This document shows positions 17,963-26,523 of a DNA stretch of 64,000 nucleotides, piece after piece (positions within the stretch are counted from its first letter, which is position 1; each line of letters opens with the position of its first letter). The translations under genes and the position numbers were made by a program. Location of the stretch: assembly GCF_001636425.1 (NCBI RefSeq), contig NZ_LWJG01000004.1:124001-188000 (forward strand), written 5' to 3'. The DNA is from Heyndrickxia acidicola (lineage in GTDB: Bacteria > Bacillota > Bacilli > Bacillales > Bacillaceae_C). The notes below the pieces were generated by a model that saw only the letters and a program-made list of their open reading frames with translations, was not told where the DNA came from and searched no databases.

Positions 17963-19453
17963 ATGGAATTAAAGAAAAGAGAGATAATGGATTTAGAGAA
18001 AGGCGTCTCCAAAGAAAATAAGCTGGAACGCGGATTAAAAGCCCGCCATTTAACAATGATTTCGCTTGGCGGAGCGATTGGAACGGGCCTTTTCCTAGGA
18101 AGTGGTGCTGCCATTCATTCTGCAGGTCCTGGCGGGGCGTTATTTGCCTATGTATTTATTGGGATAATGGTGTATTTTGTCATGACAAGCCTGGGAGAGC
18201 TTTCCGCTTTTATGCCAACAAGCGGCGCATTCAGCACCTATGGAACAAAATTTGTGGATCCTGCCTTTGGATTTGCCATTGGATGGACGTACTGGTTTAG
18301 CTGGGCCATGACGATTGCAGCTGAACTGACAGCATCTACCATGATCATGAAATTTTGGTTTCCGCATAGCCCATCTATACTATGGAGCCTTTCGTTTTTA
18401 GCACTTATCTTTCTATTAAACTATTTACACGTAAAAGGGTATGGTGAAGGGGAATATTGGTTTTCTTTTGTAAAGGTTTCTGCCATTGTGGTCTTTCTCG
18501 TAGTAGGTGTGCTCATGATATTTGGTGTAATGGGTGGACAGGCTATTGGTTTTCATAATTTCACAGTTGGGAAGGCTCCTTTTAGCGGCGGTGTAATCGG
18601 TACGTTTGTCATCTTTCTTGCTACTGGTTTTTCTTTTCAAGGAACGGAAATTGTCGGGGTTGCCGCTGGGGAAAGTGAAGATCCTGCTAAAAATATCCCA
18701 AAAGCCGTTCGCAATGTTTTCTGGCGTATTCTCCTCTTTTATGTTTTAGCGATTTTTGTGGTAGGTCTTATTATTCCGTACACAAACCCGAACCTACAAA
18801 GTAATGATATTATGGTAAGTCCGTTTACACTTGTATTCAAGCGGGCAGGTCTTGCTTTTGCTGCATCTTTGATGAACGCGGTCATTTTAACTGCGGTTCT
18901 ATCAGCCGGCAATTCCAGTCTGTATGCTTCAACTCGTATGCTGTATGCAATGGCTAAGAAGGGGCAAGCTCCTCATATCTTTGCCAAACTTAATAAACGC
19001 GGCGTGCCGGTTGCGGCGATGGTGTTAACGACGATCATTGGAATGCTTGCTTTCTTCTCTTCCGTATATGGAGACGGTTCTGTCTATCTATGGCTGATGA
19101 ACTCGGTAGGGATCACAGGATTTATTTTCTGGCTGGGTATTTCTGTTAGCCACTACCGTTTCAGAAAAGCCTTTCTTGCGCAGGGCTACTCTCTTGACCT
19201 GCTTCCCTACAAAGCAAAGTGGTACCCATTTGGCCCTATATTTGCGATTGCAGTAGGACTGATTGTAACGCTCGGCCAAAACTTCCAGGCTTTCCTTGCT
19301 CCTCATATTGATTGGGGAAGTGTGTTGGCAGCTTATCTGGGTATTCCGATGTTCCTCTGCTTGTGGTTTGGCTATAAGTTTATAAAGAAAACTAAGGTTG
19401 TGCCGCTCAAAGAATGTGAAATTGAGTTTAACTATGCTGAGAAGAATGACTGA
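17963..19453 (+). CDS. AAT-family amino-acid permease (LysP-like)
   Basis: Proton-coupled amino-acid importer with about 12 membrane helices. The AAT signature is present: LERGLKARHLTMISLGGAIG, TGLFLGSGAAIHSAGPGG, GELSAFMPTSGAFSTYGTKF and GFSFQGTEIVGVAAGES. Length about 496. The ATG at 17963 follows GGAGAGG; a GTG frame at 17933 lacks a site. The pattern suggests a basic amino-acid permease such as LysP, but substrate is not certain. Single gene with terminator. Confidence 0.85.
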   Translation: MELKKREIMDLEKGVSKENKLERGLKARHLTMISLGGAIGTGLFLGSGAAIHSAGPGGALFAYVFIGIMVYFVMTSLGELSAFMPTSGAFSTYGTKFVDPAFGFAIGWTYWFSWAMTIAAELTASTMIMKFWFPHSPSILWSLSFLALIFLLNYLHVKGYGEGEYWFSFVKVSAIVVFLVVGVLMIFGVMGGQAIGFHNFTVGKAPFSGGVIGTFVIFLATGFSFQGTEIVGVAAGESEDPAKNIPKAVRNVFWRILLFYVLAIFVVGLIIPYTNPNLQSNDIMVSPFTLVFKRAGLAFAASLMNAVILTAVLSAGNSSLYASTRMLYAMAKKGQAPHIFAKLNKRGVPVAAMVLTTIIGMLAFFSSVYGDGSVYLWLMNSVGITGFIFWLGISVSHYRFRKAFLAQGYSLDLLPYKAKWYPFGPIFAIAVGLIVTLGQNFQAFLAPHIDWGSVLAAYLGIPMFLCLWFGYKFIKKTKVVPLKECEIEFNYAEKND

Positions 19454-19469
19454 TTTTAAAAAACGTCTT

Positions 19470-19500
19470 GAGTCCTGCTTTTAAGCAGGCTCTTTTTTTA
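19470..19500 (+). terminator. Terminator after permease
   Basis: GAGTCCTGCTT and AAGCAGG-CTC arms, then seven Ts. Confidence 0.8.
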
Positions 19501-19749
19501 TAATTTTTTATGTTTATAGCATAATACAAATACATATTTTAGATAGCTAATATTTAACATATCAAAAACATTCTATTAAAATAGAGTACGAATTGAGAGA
19601 TTAATAATGTTAAATGGTGAAAATGTAAGAGAGAAGGATTAAATGGCAAATAATGTTTTGTTAATATTTAAAAATAACATTATTTTTAGAAAACTATTGT
19701 TTTTCTTGTAAATTAGTTATATTATTTCGATATACAATTTTTTATAGTA

Positions 19750-19764
19750 ATTTTTCAGAACATT
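19750..19764 (+). promoter_or_regulatory. CodY-box candidate
   Basis: ATTTTTCAGAACATT matches 13 of 15 positions of the CodY motif (AATTTTCWGAAAATT), 26 bp before an amino-acid permease, the kind of gene CodY represses. The rest of 19501-19789 is very AT-rich. Confidence 0.45.
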
Positions 19765-19789
19765 TAAACTTCTTCAGGGGGACAACATT

Positions 19790-21202
19790 ATGGATTTATT
19801 TCGAAAAAAGTCCATTCAGGCCTTAATCAATGAGGTTGGACAAAAAGATGTGACATTAAAAAAAGAACTTGGTCCTTTTGATTTATCCATGCTTGGCATT
19901 GGTGCCATAATTGGAACAGGAATCTTTGTTTTGACCGGTGTGGCGGCAGCTGAACATGCGGGCCCTGCACTAGTGATTTCATTTATTCTTTCCGGACTAG
20001 CCTGTGTGTTTGCCGCTCTTTGCTATGCAGAGTTTGCGTCCACTGTACCGGTGTCTGGAAGTGCCTATACGTATAGCTACGCAACCTTTGGCGAAATCAT
20101 TGCCTGGGTACTGGGTTGGGATTTAATTTTGGAGTATGGATTAGCATCCTCTGCGGTTGCGAGTGGATGGTCGGGTTATTTTCAAGGGCTCCTCGCTGGC
20201 TTTGGCATTCATTTTCCAAAGGCATTAACAAGTGCTTATGATCCGGCACATGGAACCTATGTCGATCTTCCAGCTATCATCATTGTCCTTGTAATCACGT
20301 TCCTGTTAACGCAGGGGGTCAAAAAGTCAGCAAGATTCAATTCTATTATGGTTGTAATTAAACTGGCAGTGGTCCTGTTATTTATAGCCGTTGGCGTTTG
20401 GTATGTAAAACCGGGTAACTGGACTCCTTTTATGCCATTTGGTTTCTCAGGGGTAGCTACTGGAGCGGCTACAGTATTCTTTGCTTATATTGGTTTTGAT
20501 GCCGTTTCAACCGCTGCAGAAGAAGTGAAAAACCCACAGCGCAACATGCCCATTGGTATAATTGCATCTCTTCTGGTTTGTACCATTTTATATATTGTTG
20601 TTTCTGGTATTCTAACAGGTATTGTACCGTATCCAAAGCTCGATGTGAAAAATCCTGTTGCCTTTGCGTTAAGCTATATCCATCAGGATTGGGCTGCCGG
20701 TTTTATTTCCTTAGGGGCCATCCTTGGAATTACGACGGTATTGCTGGTCATGATTTATGGACAAACCCGTTTATTTTATGCCATTAGCCGTGATGGACTA
20801 TTACCAAAAATCTTTTCTAAAGTCGATAAGAAAAGACAAACACCTGTTGCAAATTCATGGATTACCGGAGTGCTTGTTTCCATTTTTGCAGGATTAGTAC
20901 CCCTGGGCAGATTAGCAGAGCTGGTGAACATCGGAACGCTGCTGGCCTTCATGACGGTTTCCATTGGGATCTTATTTCTTCGTAAATATAACAAGGTATC
21001 TCTAAAAGGCTTCCGTGTCCCTTTTGTTCCGTATATTCCTATATTAGCTTTCCTTTTCTGCGGCTATTTGGCTATACAGCTTCCTGCAGTGTCTTGGATT
21101 AGCTTTCTAGTATGGTTTGTGATTGGCTTAGTCGTATACTTTGCATATGGCCGAAAGCATTCTACATTACGAAAATCTGACCAAATAAGAAAAGCAGGTT
21201 AA
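19790..21202 (+). CDS. CAT-type amino-acid permease (YfnA-like)
   Basis: APC-superfamily cationic amino-acid transporter type with about 12 helices: LGPFDLSMLGIGAIIGTGIF, SFILSGLACVFAALCYAEFA, PVSGSAYTYSYATFGEIIAW and FFAYIGFDAVSTAAEEVKNP. Length 470 equals YfnA/YhdG relatives. Start follows AGGGGG. A CodY-like box overlaps the leader. Substrate not resolved. Confidence 0.88.
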   Translation: MDLFRKKSIQALINEVGQKDVTLKKELGPFDLSMLGIGAIIGTGIFVLTGVAAAEHAGPALVISFILSGLACVFAALCYAEFASTVPVSGSAYTYSYATFGEIIAWVLGWDLILEYGLASSAVASGWSGYFQGLLAGFGIHFPKALTSAYDPAHGTYVDLPAIIIVLVITFLLTQGVKKSARFNSIMVVIKLAVVLLFIAVGVWYVKPGNWTPFMPFGFSGVATGAATVFFAYIGFDAVSTAAEEVKNPQRNMPIGIIASLLVCTILYIVVSGILTGIVPYPKLDVKNPVAFALSYIHQDWAAGFISLGAILGITTVLLVMIYGQTRLFYAISRDGLLPKIFSKVDKKRQTPVANSWITGVLVSIFAGLVPLGRLAELVNIGTLLAFMTVSIGILFLRKYNKVSLKGFRVPFVPYIPILAFLFCGYLAIQLPAVSWISFLVWFVIGLVVYFAYGRKHSTLRKSDQIRKAG

Positions 21203-21272
21203 AAAGTTTGATATTGACACCAAAATTGGTCATGGTATGATGTATGTGACAATTTTATATATTTTGATATAT

Positions 21273-21357
21273 CACTAGGGGAGCCGGTGGGCTGAGATGG
21301 AAGTGAACTTCTAGACCCTTTGAACCTGATCTGGTTAAAGCCAGCGTAGGGAAGTGG
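21273..21357 (+). promoter_or_regulatory. TPP riboswitch (THI element)
   Basis: The conserved THI elements are present: GGGGAGCC...GGGCTGAGATGG, ACCCTTTGAACCTGATCTGG and TTAAAGCCAGCGTAGGGAAG. The aptamer tail GAAGTGG (21351-21357) is complementary to the 5' arm CCACTTC of the following terminator, so TPP binding should free the terminator and switch the thi operon off. Confidence 0.95.
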
Positions 21358-21398
21358 ATCGGTCGTTCATGGAGACTAATTTTATGCCGCCGCGATTT

Positions 21399-21432
21399 AA
21401 ACCACTTCATTTTGAAGTGGTTTTTTATTTTC
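21399..21432 (+). terminator. Riboswitch-controlled terminator
   Basis: AAACCACTTC and GAAGTGGTTT arms (21399-21408, 21414-21423) followed by a T run, 19 nt before tenI. Confidence 0.9.
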
Positions 21433-21450
21433 TCTAACTCGGAGGTGCTC

Positions 21451-22074
21451 ATGATTACGAAAAATAAAGAACTTCATTTAGTTAGTAATGGCAATATGTC
21501 TCTTCAACAATTCGTTCACATTGCTGAAAAAATCCATCCTTATGTGACAGACATTCAGCTAAGGGAAAAGACAAGCAGTGCAATAGAATTATGGGAAGCT
21601 CTTCAGCAGCTGAAGGACCTTGGGGTGCCATCTAAGAAACTGTATGTGAATGATCGTGTGGACATCGCATCCGCTGCCCAATTGAAAGGGGTTCAACTAG
21701 CGTTCCATAGTCTTGGTCCCGCTACGGTGAAAAAACATTTTCCGCACTTAAGGATAGGGAAAAGCGTTCATTCGGTAAAGGAAGCGATAGACGCTGAAGA
21801 GCAAGGAGCAGATTATTTGCTTTTCGGCCATATCTTTCCCAGTTCATCAAAACCTGGAATGCCATCAAGAGGATTAGAGGCACTTTCTTCTGTTACATCT
21901 GCCGTCGCAATTCCAGTCATTGCGATTGGGGGAATTGAGCTGCAGTACCTTCCTGACGTCTTTAAAGCTGGAGCTGCTGGTGTAGCGGTGATGTCAGGGA
22001 TTTTAAATGCTAAGGATCCCCTGCAAGCTGCCATAGAGTATGCAGAAGGAATAAACGGGGGAGGAAAAAGATGA
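21451..22074 (+). CDS. tenI: Thiazole tautomerase TenI
   Basis: TenI isomerises the thiazole carboxylate phosphate made by ThiG to its aromatic form. The 207-residue TIM barrel resembles ThiE (GKSVHSVKEAIDAEEQGADY, FGHIFPSSSKPGMPSRGLEA, VIAIGGIELQYLPDVFKAGA), but its place as first gene with thiO and thiS supports TenI. Start follows CGGAGGTG. It overlaps thiO by 4 nt. Confidence 0.88.
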   Translation: MITKNKELHLVSNGNMSLQQFVHIAEKIHPYVTDIQLREKTSSAIELWEALQQLKDLGVPSKKLYVNDRVDIASAAQLKGVQLAFHSLGPATVKKHFPHLRIGKSVHSVKEAIDAEEQGADYLLFGHIFPSSSKPGMPSRGLEALSSVTSAVAIPVIAIGGIELQYLPDVFKAGAAGVAVMSGILNAKDPLQAAIEYAEGINGGGKR

Positions 22075-23207
22075 AAAAGTATGATGTTCTTATTATCGGT
22101 GGAGGTGTCATCGGGTCATCCATTGCCTTTCAGCTATCTAAACAAGGAAAGAAAGTAGCAATTCTAGAAAAAAACCGGCTGGCCAGCGAGGCTTCAAGTG
22201 CTGCCGCAGGGATGCTTGGGGCACAGGCTGAACTCGAGGAAGAAATTGGACCGTTGTTTGAATTAGCTATAAAAAGCAGAGCGCTTTTTCCGCATCTTGC
22301 AGAAGAGCTAAGGGAAATAAGTGGAATTGACATTGGGCTCGTCCAAAGAGGAATGCTGAAAGTGGCATTAACCGATTGTGAGGCGGAGAAATTCAAAAAA
22401 ATTGTCCAATGTCAACAGGCAGCAGGGGAAACAGCGGAATGGCTTGATACAGAAGAAGTTAAAAAAAGGGAGGCACATCTATCTTCGGATATTAAAGGGG
22501 CAATATACATACCCAAAGACGGACAGGTTTTAGCACCGGATCTTTCGTTGGCATTTGCTAAATCTGCCGCTATTTTAGGTGCGGAAATTTATGAGTTTAC
22601 AAAGGTGAATGCCTTGCTCCGGCACGAGGGCAGAGTATCCGGAGTATTGACAGACAGTGAAGCCTTTTTTGCCGATAAAGTAGTCATCGCAAGCGGCGCT
22701 TGGAGCAGTCAGCTATTAAAAGACTTCCCTTTGAAGCAACAGGTGTTTCCGGTAAAAGGAGAATGCATTTCTGTCATCACCCATAAGCCATTAGTAGAGT
22801 CTACGATTTTTTCTCATGGGTGCTATCTTGTTCCGAAGAAAGGCGGGCGATTGCTCGTTGGGGCGACGATGATAGAACATACATTTGATAAAAAGGTAAG
22901 TGTAGAAGGAGTTTCACAGCTGCTGACACATGCACAAAGGCTGCTTCCGGCAATCTCCAGTGCAGAATGGGAAGCAAGCTGGGCAGGCCTGCGTCCGCAA
23001 ACAGCAAATGGATTGCCGATACTCGGTGTCCATCCTGAGTTTCAGGGGCTTTATGTCGCTGCAGGGCATTATCGGAATGGAATTTTACTTAGCCCTCTTA
23101 CAGGTATTCTGATGGCCGATTTACTAGCCGAAAAGGACGAGGCGAAAGCAATGCTTGCGCCATTTGCATTACAGTCGGGGATTAAAAAAAGGGGTGTTGT
23201 CGGATGA
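22071..23207 (+). CDS. thiO: Glycine oxidase ThiO
   Basis: FAD enzyme oxidising glycine to the imine used for the thiazole ring. It has the N-terminal dinucleotide motif (DVLIIGGGVIGSSIAFQLS), LASEASSAAAGMLGAQAE and C-terminal RPQTANGLPILG and AAGHYRNGILLSPLTG. Length 378 is normal. Both ends overlap neighbouring genes by 4 nt. Confidence 0.93.
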   Translation: MKKYDVLIIGGGVIGSSIAFQLSKQGKKVAILEKNRLASEASSAAAGMLGAQAELEEEIGPLFELAIKSRALFPHLAEELREISGIDIGLVQRGMLKVALTDCEAEKFKKIVQCQQAAGETAEWLDTEEVKKREAHLSSDIKGAIYIPKDGQVLAPDLSLAFAKSAAILGAEIYEFTKVNALLRHEGRVSGVLTDSEAFFADKVVIASGAWSSQLLKDFPLKQQVFPVKGECISVITHKPLVESTIFSHGCYLVPKKGGRLLVGATMIEHTFDKKVSVEGVSQLLTHAQRLLPAISSAEWEASWAGLRPQTANGLPILGVHPEFQGLYVAAGHYRNGILLSPLTGILMADLLAEKDEAKAMLAPFALQSGIKKRGVVG

Positions 23208-23407
23208 AGCTCAACATTAACGGAGAAAAGCTGGAAGTGCTAGATTCTGTAGAAAATATACGTTCACTTTTACAGCACTTTGGATTAGAAAACAAAGTTG
23301 TGATTGTCGAGCAGAATGCGGTGATATTGCAAAAAGAAGAGCATGATGATGCTAGACTTTCTGATGGAGATCGAATTGAAATCGTACATTTTGTAGGAGG
23401 CGGTTAA
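23204..23407 (+). CDS. thiS: Sulfur carrier protein ThiS
   Basis: The 67-residue ubiquitin-like protein ends in the Gly-Gly tail (IVHFVGGG) that ThiF adenylates and converts to thiocarboxylate. It overlaps thiO by 4 nt and ends 1 nt before thiG. Confidence 0.93.
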   Translation: MKLNINGEKLEVLDSVENIRSLLQHFGLENKVVIVEQNAVILQKEEHDDARLSDGDRIEIVHFVGGG

Positions 23408-23408
23408 T

Positions 23409-24176
23409 ATGTTGAAAATTGGACCTTATTCTTTTCATTCACGGTTGTTGCTTGGGACAGGGAAATTTCCAAACTATGAGATTCAAAAGAAAGCGGTGGA
23501 TATCTCTGAAACTCAAATTCTTACTTTTGCTGTCCGTAGAATGAATATTTTTGAGGCAAGCCAACCCAATTTTTTAGAAATGCTCGATACGACCCAGTAT
23601 ACATTGCTTCCCAATACAGCAGGTGCTGCTACGGCGGAAGAAGCGGTAAGAATTGCCAGACTGGCAAAAGCTTCAGGCCTATGTGATATGATCAAGGTTG
23701 AAGTGATTGGGGACTCTAAAACGCTTTTGCCCGATCCCATTGAAACAGTGAAAGCCTCGGAAATCCTGTTGGAGGAAGGCTTTATTGTTCTCCCATATAT
23801 TTCGGACGATGTCATTTTAGCCAGACGTCTTCAGGAAATGGGTGTGCATGCCATTATGCCGGGGGCTTCTCCGATTGGTTCAGGGCAAGGGATTGTGAAT
23901 CCGTTAAATATTCGTTTGATTATTGAACAAGCCACGGTTCCCGTCATTGTGGATGCGGGAATCGGGACAGCATCCGATGCAACGCTTGCCATGGAACTGG
24001 GAGCAGATGCCGTTCTCTTAAATACAGCGGTATCGGGGGCAACAGATCCTGTAAAAATGGCTTTGGCTATGAAACTGGGAATCGAAGCAGGGCGTCTTGC
24101 TTATGAGGCGGGACGTATTCCAAAAAAACGGTATGCAACCGCCAGCAGTCCGCTTGAAGGGATGAGCAGGGTGTGA
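23409..24176 (+). CDS. thiG: Thiazole synthase ThiG
   Basis: ThiG condenses deoxyxylulose phosphate, dehydroglycine and ThiS-thiocarboxylate sulfur. Motifs: [20 protein letters not shown], the Schiff-base Lys in [38 protein letters not shown] and [14 protein letters not shown]. Length 255 is standard. Its start is preceded by AGGAGGCGG inside the end of thiS. Confidence 0.95.
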   Translation: MLKIGPYSFHSRLLLGTGKFPNYEIQKKAVDISETQILTFAVRRMNIFEASQPNFLEMLDTTQYTLLPNTAGAATAEEAVRIARLAKASGLCDMIKVEVIGDSKTLLPDPIETVKASEILLEEGFIVLPYISDDVILARRLQEMGVHAIMPGASPIGSGQGIVNPLNIRLIIEQATVPVIVDAGIGTASDATLAMELGADAVLLNTAVSGATDPVKMALAMKLGIEAGRLAYEAGRIPKKRYATASSPLEGMSRV

Positions 24177-25189
24177 ACGACCGTTATTCTCGCCAGGAAT
24201 TGTTTACACACATCGGTCCTGAGGGACAAAGAAAGCTGGCCGATAAGCATGTCCTTTTGATCGGTGCAGGAGCACTGGGGACAGGAAGCGCAGAAGCGTT
24301 GGTTCGAGCGGGTGTGGGGAACATTACCATTGTCGATCGGGATTATGTAGAGTGGAGCAATTTGCAAAGACAGGTGCTGTATACAGAAGAGGATGCAGAA
24401 GAAAGAATGCCAAAAGCCATTGCTGCAAAAAACAGGCTGCAGCTTGTAAACTCTAAAGTTAAGATAGATGGCATTGTTGCGGATGTGACGGTTCAGGAAA
24501 TAGAGTCTCTCGTTAAGGGTGTGAATCTTATTATCGATGCAACTGATAATTTTGAAACACGCCTGTTGATCAATGATATTTCTCAAAAACAGCGTATTCC
24601 ATGGATTTATGGTGCCTGTGTAGGAAGTTATGGGCTGACCTACACCATTATTCCAGACACGACACCGTGCTTACATTGTATGTTGGAATCTGTTCCTTTA
24701 GGTGGAGCTACGTGTGACACGGCCGGCATCATTGCTCCTGCTGTTCAAATGGTAGTTTCCTATCAAACAGCTGAAGCGTTAAAAATTTTGGTGGAAGACT
24801 GGAACGCTTTACGAAGCACTCTGATTTCCTTTGATCTATGGAAAAATCAGTATACAGCCATTAACTTGGATAGAATTCGTAAGCAAAGCTGTTTATCCTG
24901 CGGTTCTTCTCCTACCTATCCCTTTTTAGACTACTCTAATCAGACAAAAACAGCTGTATTATGCGGCAGGGATACCGTACAGATCCGCCCTGCCCAGCGG
25001 ATTGAAAGAAACTTGCAAGAATTGGAAAGACTGCTTTCCTCCCATGGAACCATTAAAAGAAATGCGTTTCTGCTTTCCTTTACGGCAGCATCTCATAGGA
25101 TGGTTCTTTTTGCGGACGGCCGTGTACTGGTTCACGGAACAAAAGATATTACGGAAGCTAAGAGACTTTACCATAAGTATCTTGGTTAA
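24173..25189 (+). CDS. thiF: ThiS adenylyltransferase ThiF
   Basis: E1-like enzyme that activates ThiS. It has the ATP-binding [18 protein letters not shown], catalytic [15 protein letters not shown], and zinc cysteines in PCLHCML and SCLSCGSS. Length 338 fits the longer MoeB/ThiF form. GTG start overlaps the thiG stop. It ends the operon; tenA and thiD, present in the B. subtilis operon, are missing here. Confidence 0.92.
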   Translation: MNDRYSRQELFTHIGPEGQRKLADKHVLLIGAGALGTGSAEALVRAGVGNITIVDRDYVEWSNLQRQVLYTEEDAEERMPKAIAAKNRLQLVNSKVKIDGIVADVTVQEIESLVKGVNLIIDATDNFETRLLINDISQKQRIPWIYGACVGSYGLTYTIIPDTTPCLHCMLESVPLGGATCDTAGIIAPAVQMVVSYQTAEALKILVEDWNALRSTLISFDLWKNQYTAINLDRIRKQSCLSCGSSPTYPFLDYSNQTKTAVLCGRDTVQIRPAQRIERNLQELERLLSSHGTIKRNAFLLSFTAASHRMVLFADGRVLVHGTKDITEAKRLYHKYLG

Positions 25190-25193
25190 ATGG

Positions 25194-25259
25194 AAAGTAG
25201 CGGCTAACACCCCCTAACCTAAATCAAAGATTTAGAGGGAGACTGCACCGCTACTTTTT
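25194..25259 (+). terminator. Terminator of the thi operon
   Basis: AAAGTAGCGG and CCGCTACTTT arms (25194-25203, 25248-25257) with a T run; the large loop contains a GAGGGAG site left from the toxin gene below. Confidence 0.65.
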
Positions 25260-25316
25260 ATTCAATTTACGTCTTTAATTGCAATTATTGCAATAGTCAC
25301 GGTTACGAGAAAAAAG
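25260..25316 (+). pseudogene. Remnant of a holin-like type I toxin
   Basis: The frame reads IQFTSLIAIIAIVTVTRKK and then CAA where the paralog at 44113-44211 has its TAA stop; DNA around the end is near identical. The start and first ten codons are deleted, and thi terminator sequence sits in their place. A dead toxin. Confidence 0.6.
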
Positions 25317-25465
25317 CAACCCCACCCTCAAGCCTTGGCCAGTTTGAGTTTGAAGTTACTTTTTCTCTTCGCTCTACCAAATGAAACCACTGCACTTCTA
25401 GCAGTTTGCGTGCATTAAGGTCATCGGGTGCAACCGGTGGCCTTTTTTTAGTGTGGTTTATATTT
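25307..25465 (-). ncRNA. Candidate antisense antitoxin RNA (toxin partner degraded)
   Basis: On the minus strand TATAAT (complement of 25472-25477) lies 18 bp after TTGTTT (complement of 25496-25501). The RNA would end at a GAGAAAAAGTAAC...GTTGCTTTTTTCTC hairpin (25307-25361). The whole unit resembles the RNA gene at 43966-44125, including AACCACACTAAAAA and AGTGCAGTGGTTTCATTTG. The RNA gene looks intact although its toxin is broken. Confidence 0.5.
25417..25449 (+). terminator. Terminator of the former toxin mRNA
   Basis: GGTCATCGG and CCGGTGGCC arms around GTGCAA, then seven Ts; matches the terminator at 43981-44011. Confidence 0.7.
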
Positions 25466-25611
25466 ATTTTTATTATACCGCATCCTTTACTGAATAAACA
25501 AAGAGCAAGAAATTTCTTATTCCTTTTGTATTTTAGATGATGTAAATAAATGTTATTAGCTGTCCAGTTATTCCGTAAACTTCCAAGAAATGATTAGAGG
25601 AGAGATTTATA

Positions 25612-25836
25612 ATGGAAATTATTCAAATCCAACAAATCCAATAAAAGGGACATCAAAGGGAACCTTCTTATAAGGACTTGTGCGAGTGTGGCTGTAACCA
25701 GGGGCAAAGTAGACGTAGCGTACGCATCTCTTGCCTCTTTGGTTATAAATTAGTTGTATCTTACGATGCAGCATCCGTACGAGTCATCCCTTGTTCAGAA
25801 GAATTAACCTTTTCTTCATCGTTTTTCGTCTTCTAG
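25612..25836 (+). pseudogene. Unidentified small Cys-containing ORF with early stop
   Basis: ATG after AGAGGAGAG opens a frame of ten codons, stopped by TAA at 25642-25644; the same frame stays open to TAG 25834-25836 and contains LCECGCNQGQSRRSVRISC and GYKLVVSYDAASVRVIPC. I do not recognise a family. It could be a broken small protein gene or chance. Confidence 0.25.
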
Positions 25837-26247
25837 GATGTTTCCCTCGTTTCCTGGCAGCTTCAATCCTTCCTTTGTCCATTCAGAAGTTAAATCTCTA
25901 TCAAATGGAATAATTCCAGAGAAATTGGTAAATAACATTTTTCCATGTGCTATGTTGTATTCAGCCATGCTTCCTTTAGACTTTACAAATGGGTTCCTTT
26001 TTGAGAAATTAGTTCCGTGATTTTAATTAGGTCTTTTGTAGAACGTGATAATCGAGTTAGATGTAACTACAGATACAATATATTCTGGACGAAGAAACTG
26101 TAACATTCTGTCGAACTCCGGTTGGTTCTTTTTTGTCCCAGTTATCATTTTTAAAGATTATTCAATCACATCCAAATTCCTCAAAGTGCTTCTTTTCGCG
26201 AGCCAAATGTGGTCAAAAGTAGAAACACGCACAAGCCCAACTTCAAA
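25816..26247 (-). pseudogene. Unidentified protein, two in-frame stops
   Basis: One minus-strand frame reads protein-like over 144 codons: EVGLVRVSTFDHIWLAKRS, then NLDVIE-stop-SLKMITGTKKNQPEFDRML, FLRPEYIVSVVTSNSIITFY, a second stop, then KSKGSMAEYNIAHGKMLF and FDRDLTSEWTKEGLKLPGN. The frame never shifts; only two TAA codons break it. The last 50 codons (ATG at 25968) could still form a short ORF. Family not recognised. Confidence 0.4.
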
Positions 26248-26404
26248 CTAATCCTTTCCTCGACCAAATATATTTCCAAAGATGATTCAAGTGAAAATAT
26301 TGTTGCATATCTTTGGTACAGATGTTATACGAATTTACTAGGTAAAAGCTTATAAATAAATAGGGTAATGAAAACGAATGTTTTGTTACATTAATTTAGT
26401 AATA

Positions 26405-26433
26405 TTGACAAAAAATTAATATTATTTTAATGT
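26405..26433 (+). promoter_or_regulatory. Sigma-A-type promoter
   Basis: TTGACA (26405-26410), 17-bp spacer, TAATGT (26428-26433), about 90 bp before the secreted coiled-coil gene. The preceding 26248-26404 shows no coding signal. Confidence 0.5.
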
Positions 26434-26523
26434 TCGGAAGTTATAATTTTGTCTGTATCAATCAAATGAAGATACAGAATGTCGAAAAATCCTAGAATAT
26501 TTACAATTAAGAGGAGTGATAAA

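Noticed and set aside
25838-26020. 60-codon + ORF
   Set aside because: Overlaps a longer, more protein-like minus frame and lacks an RBS.
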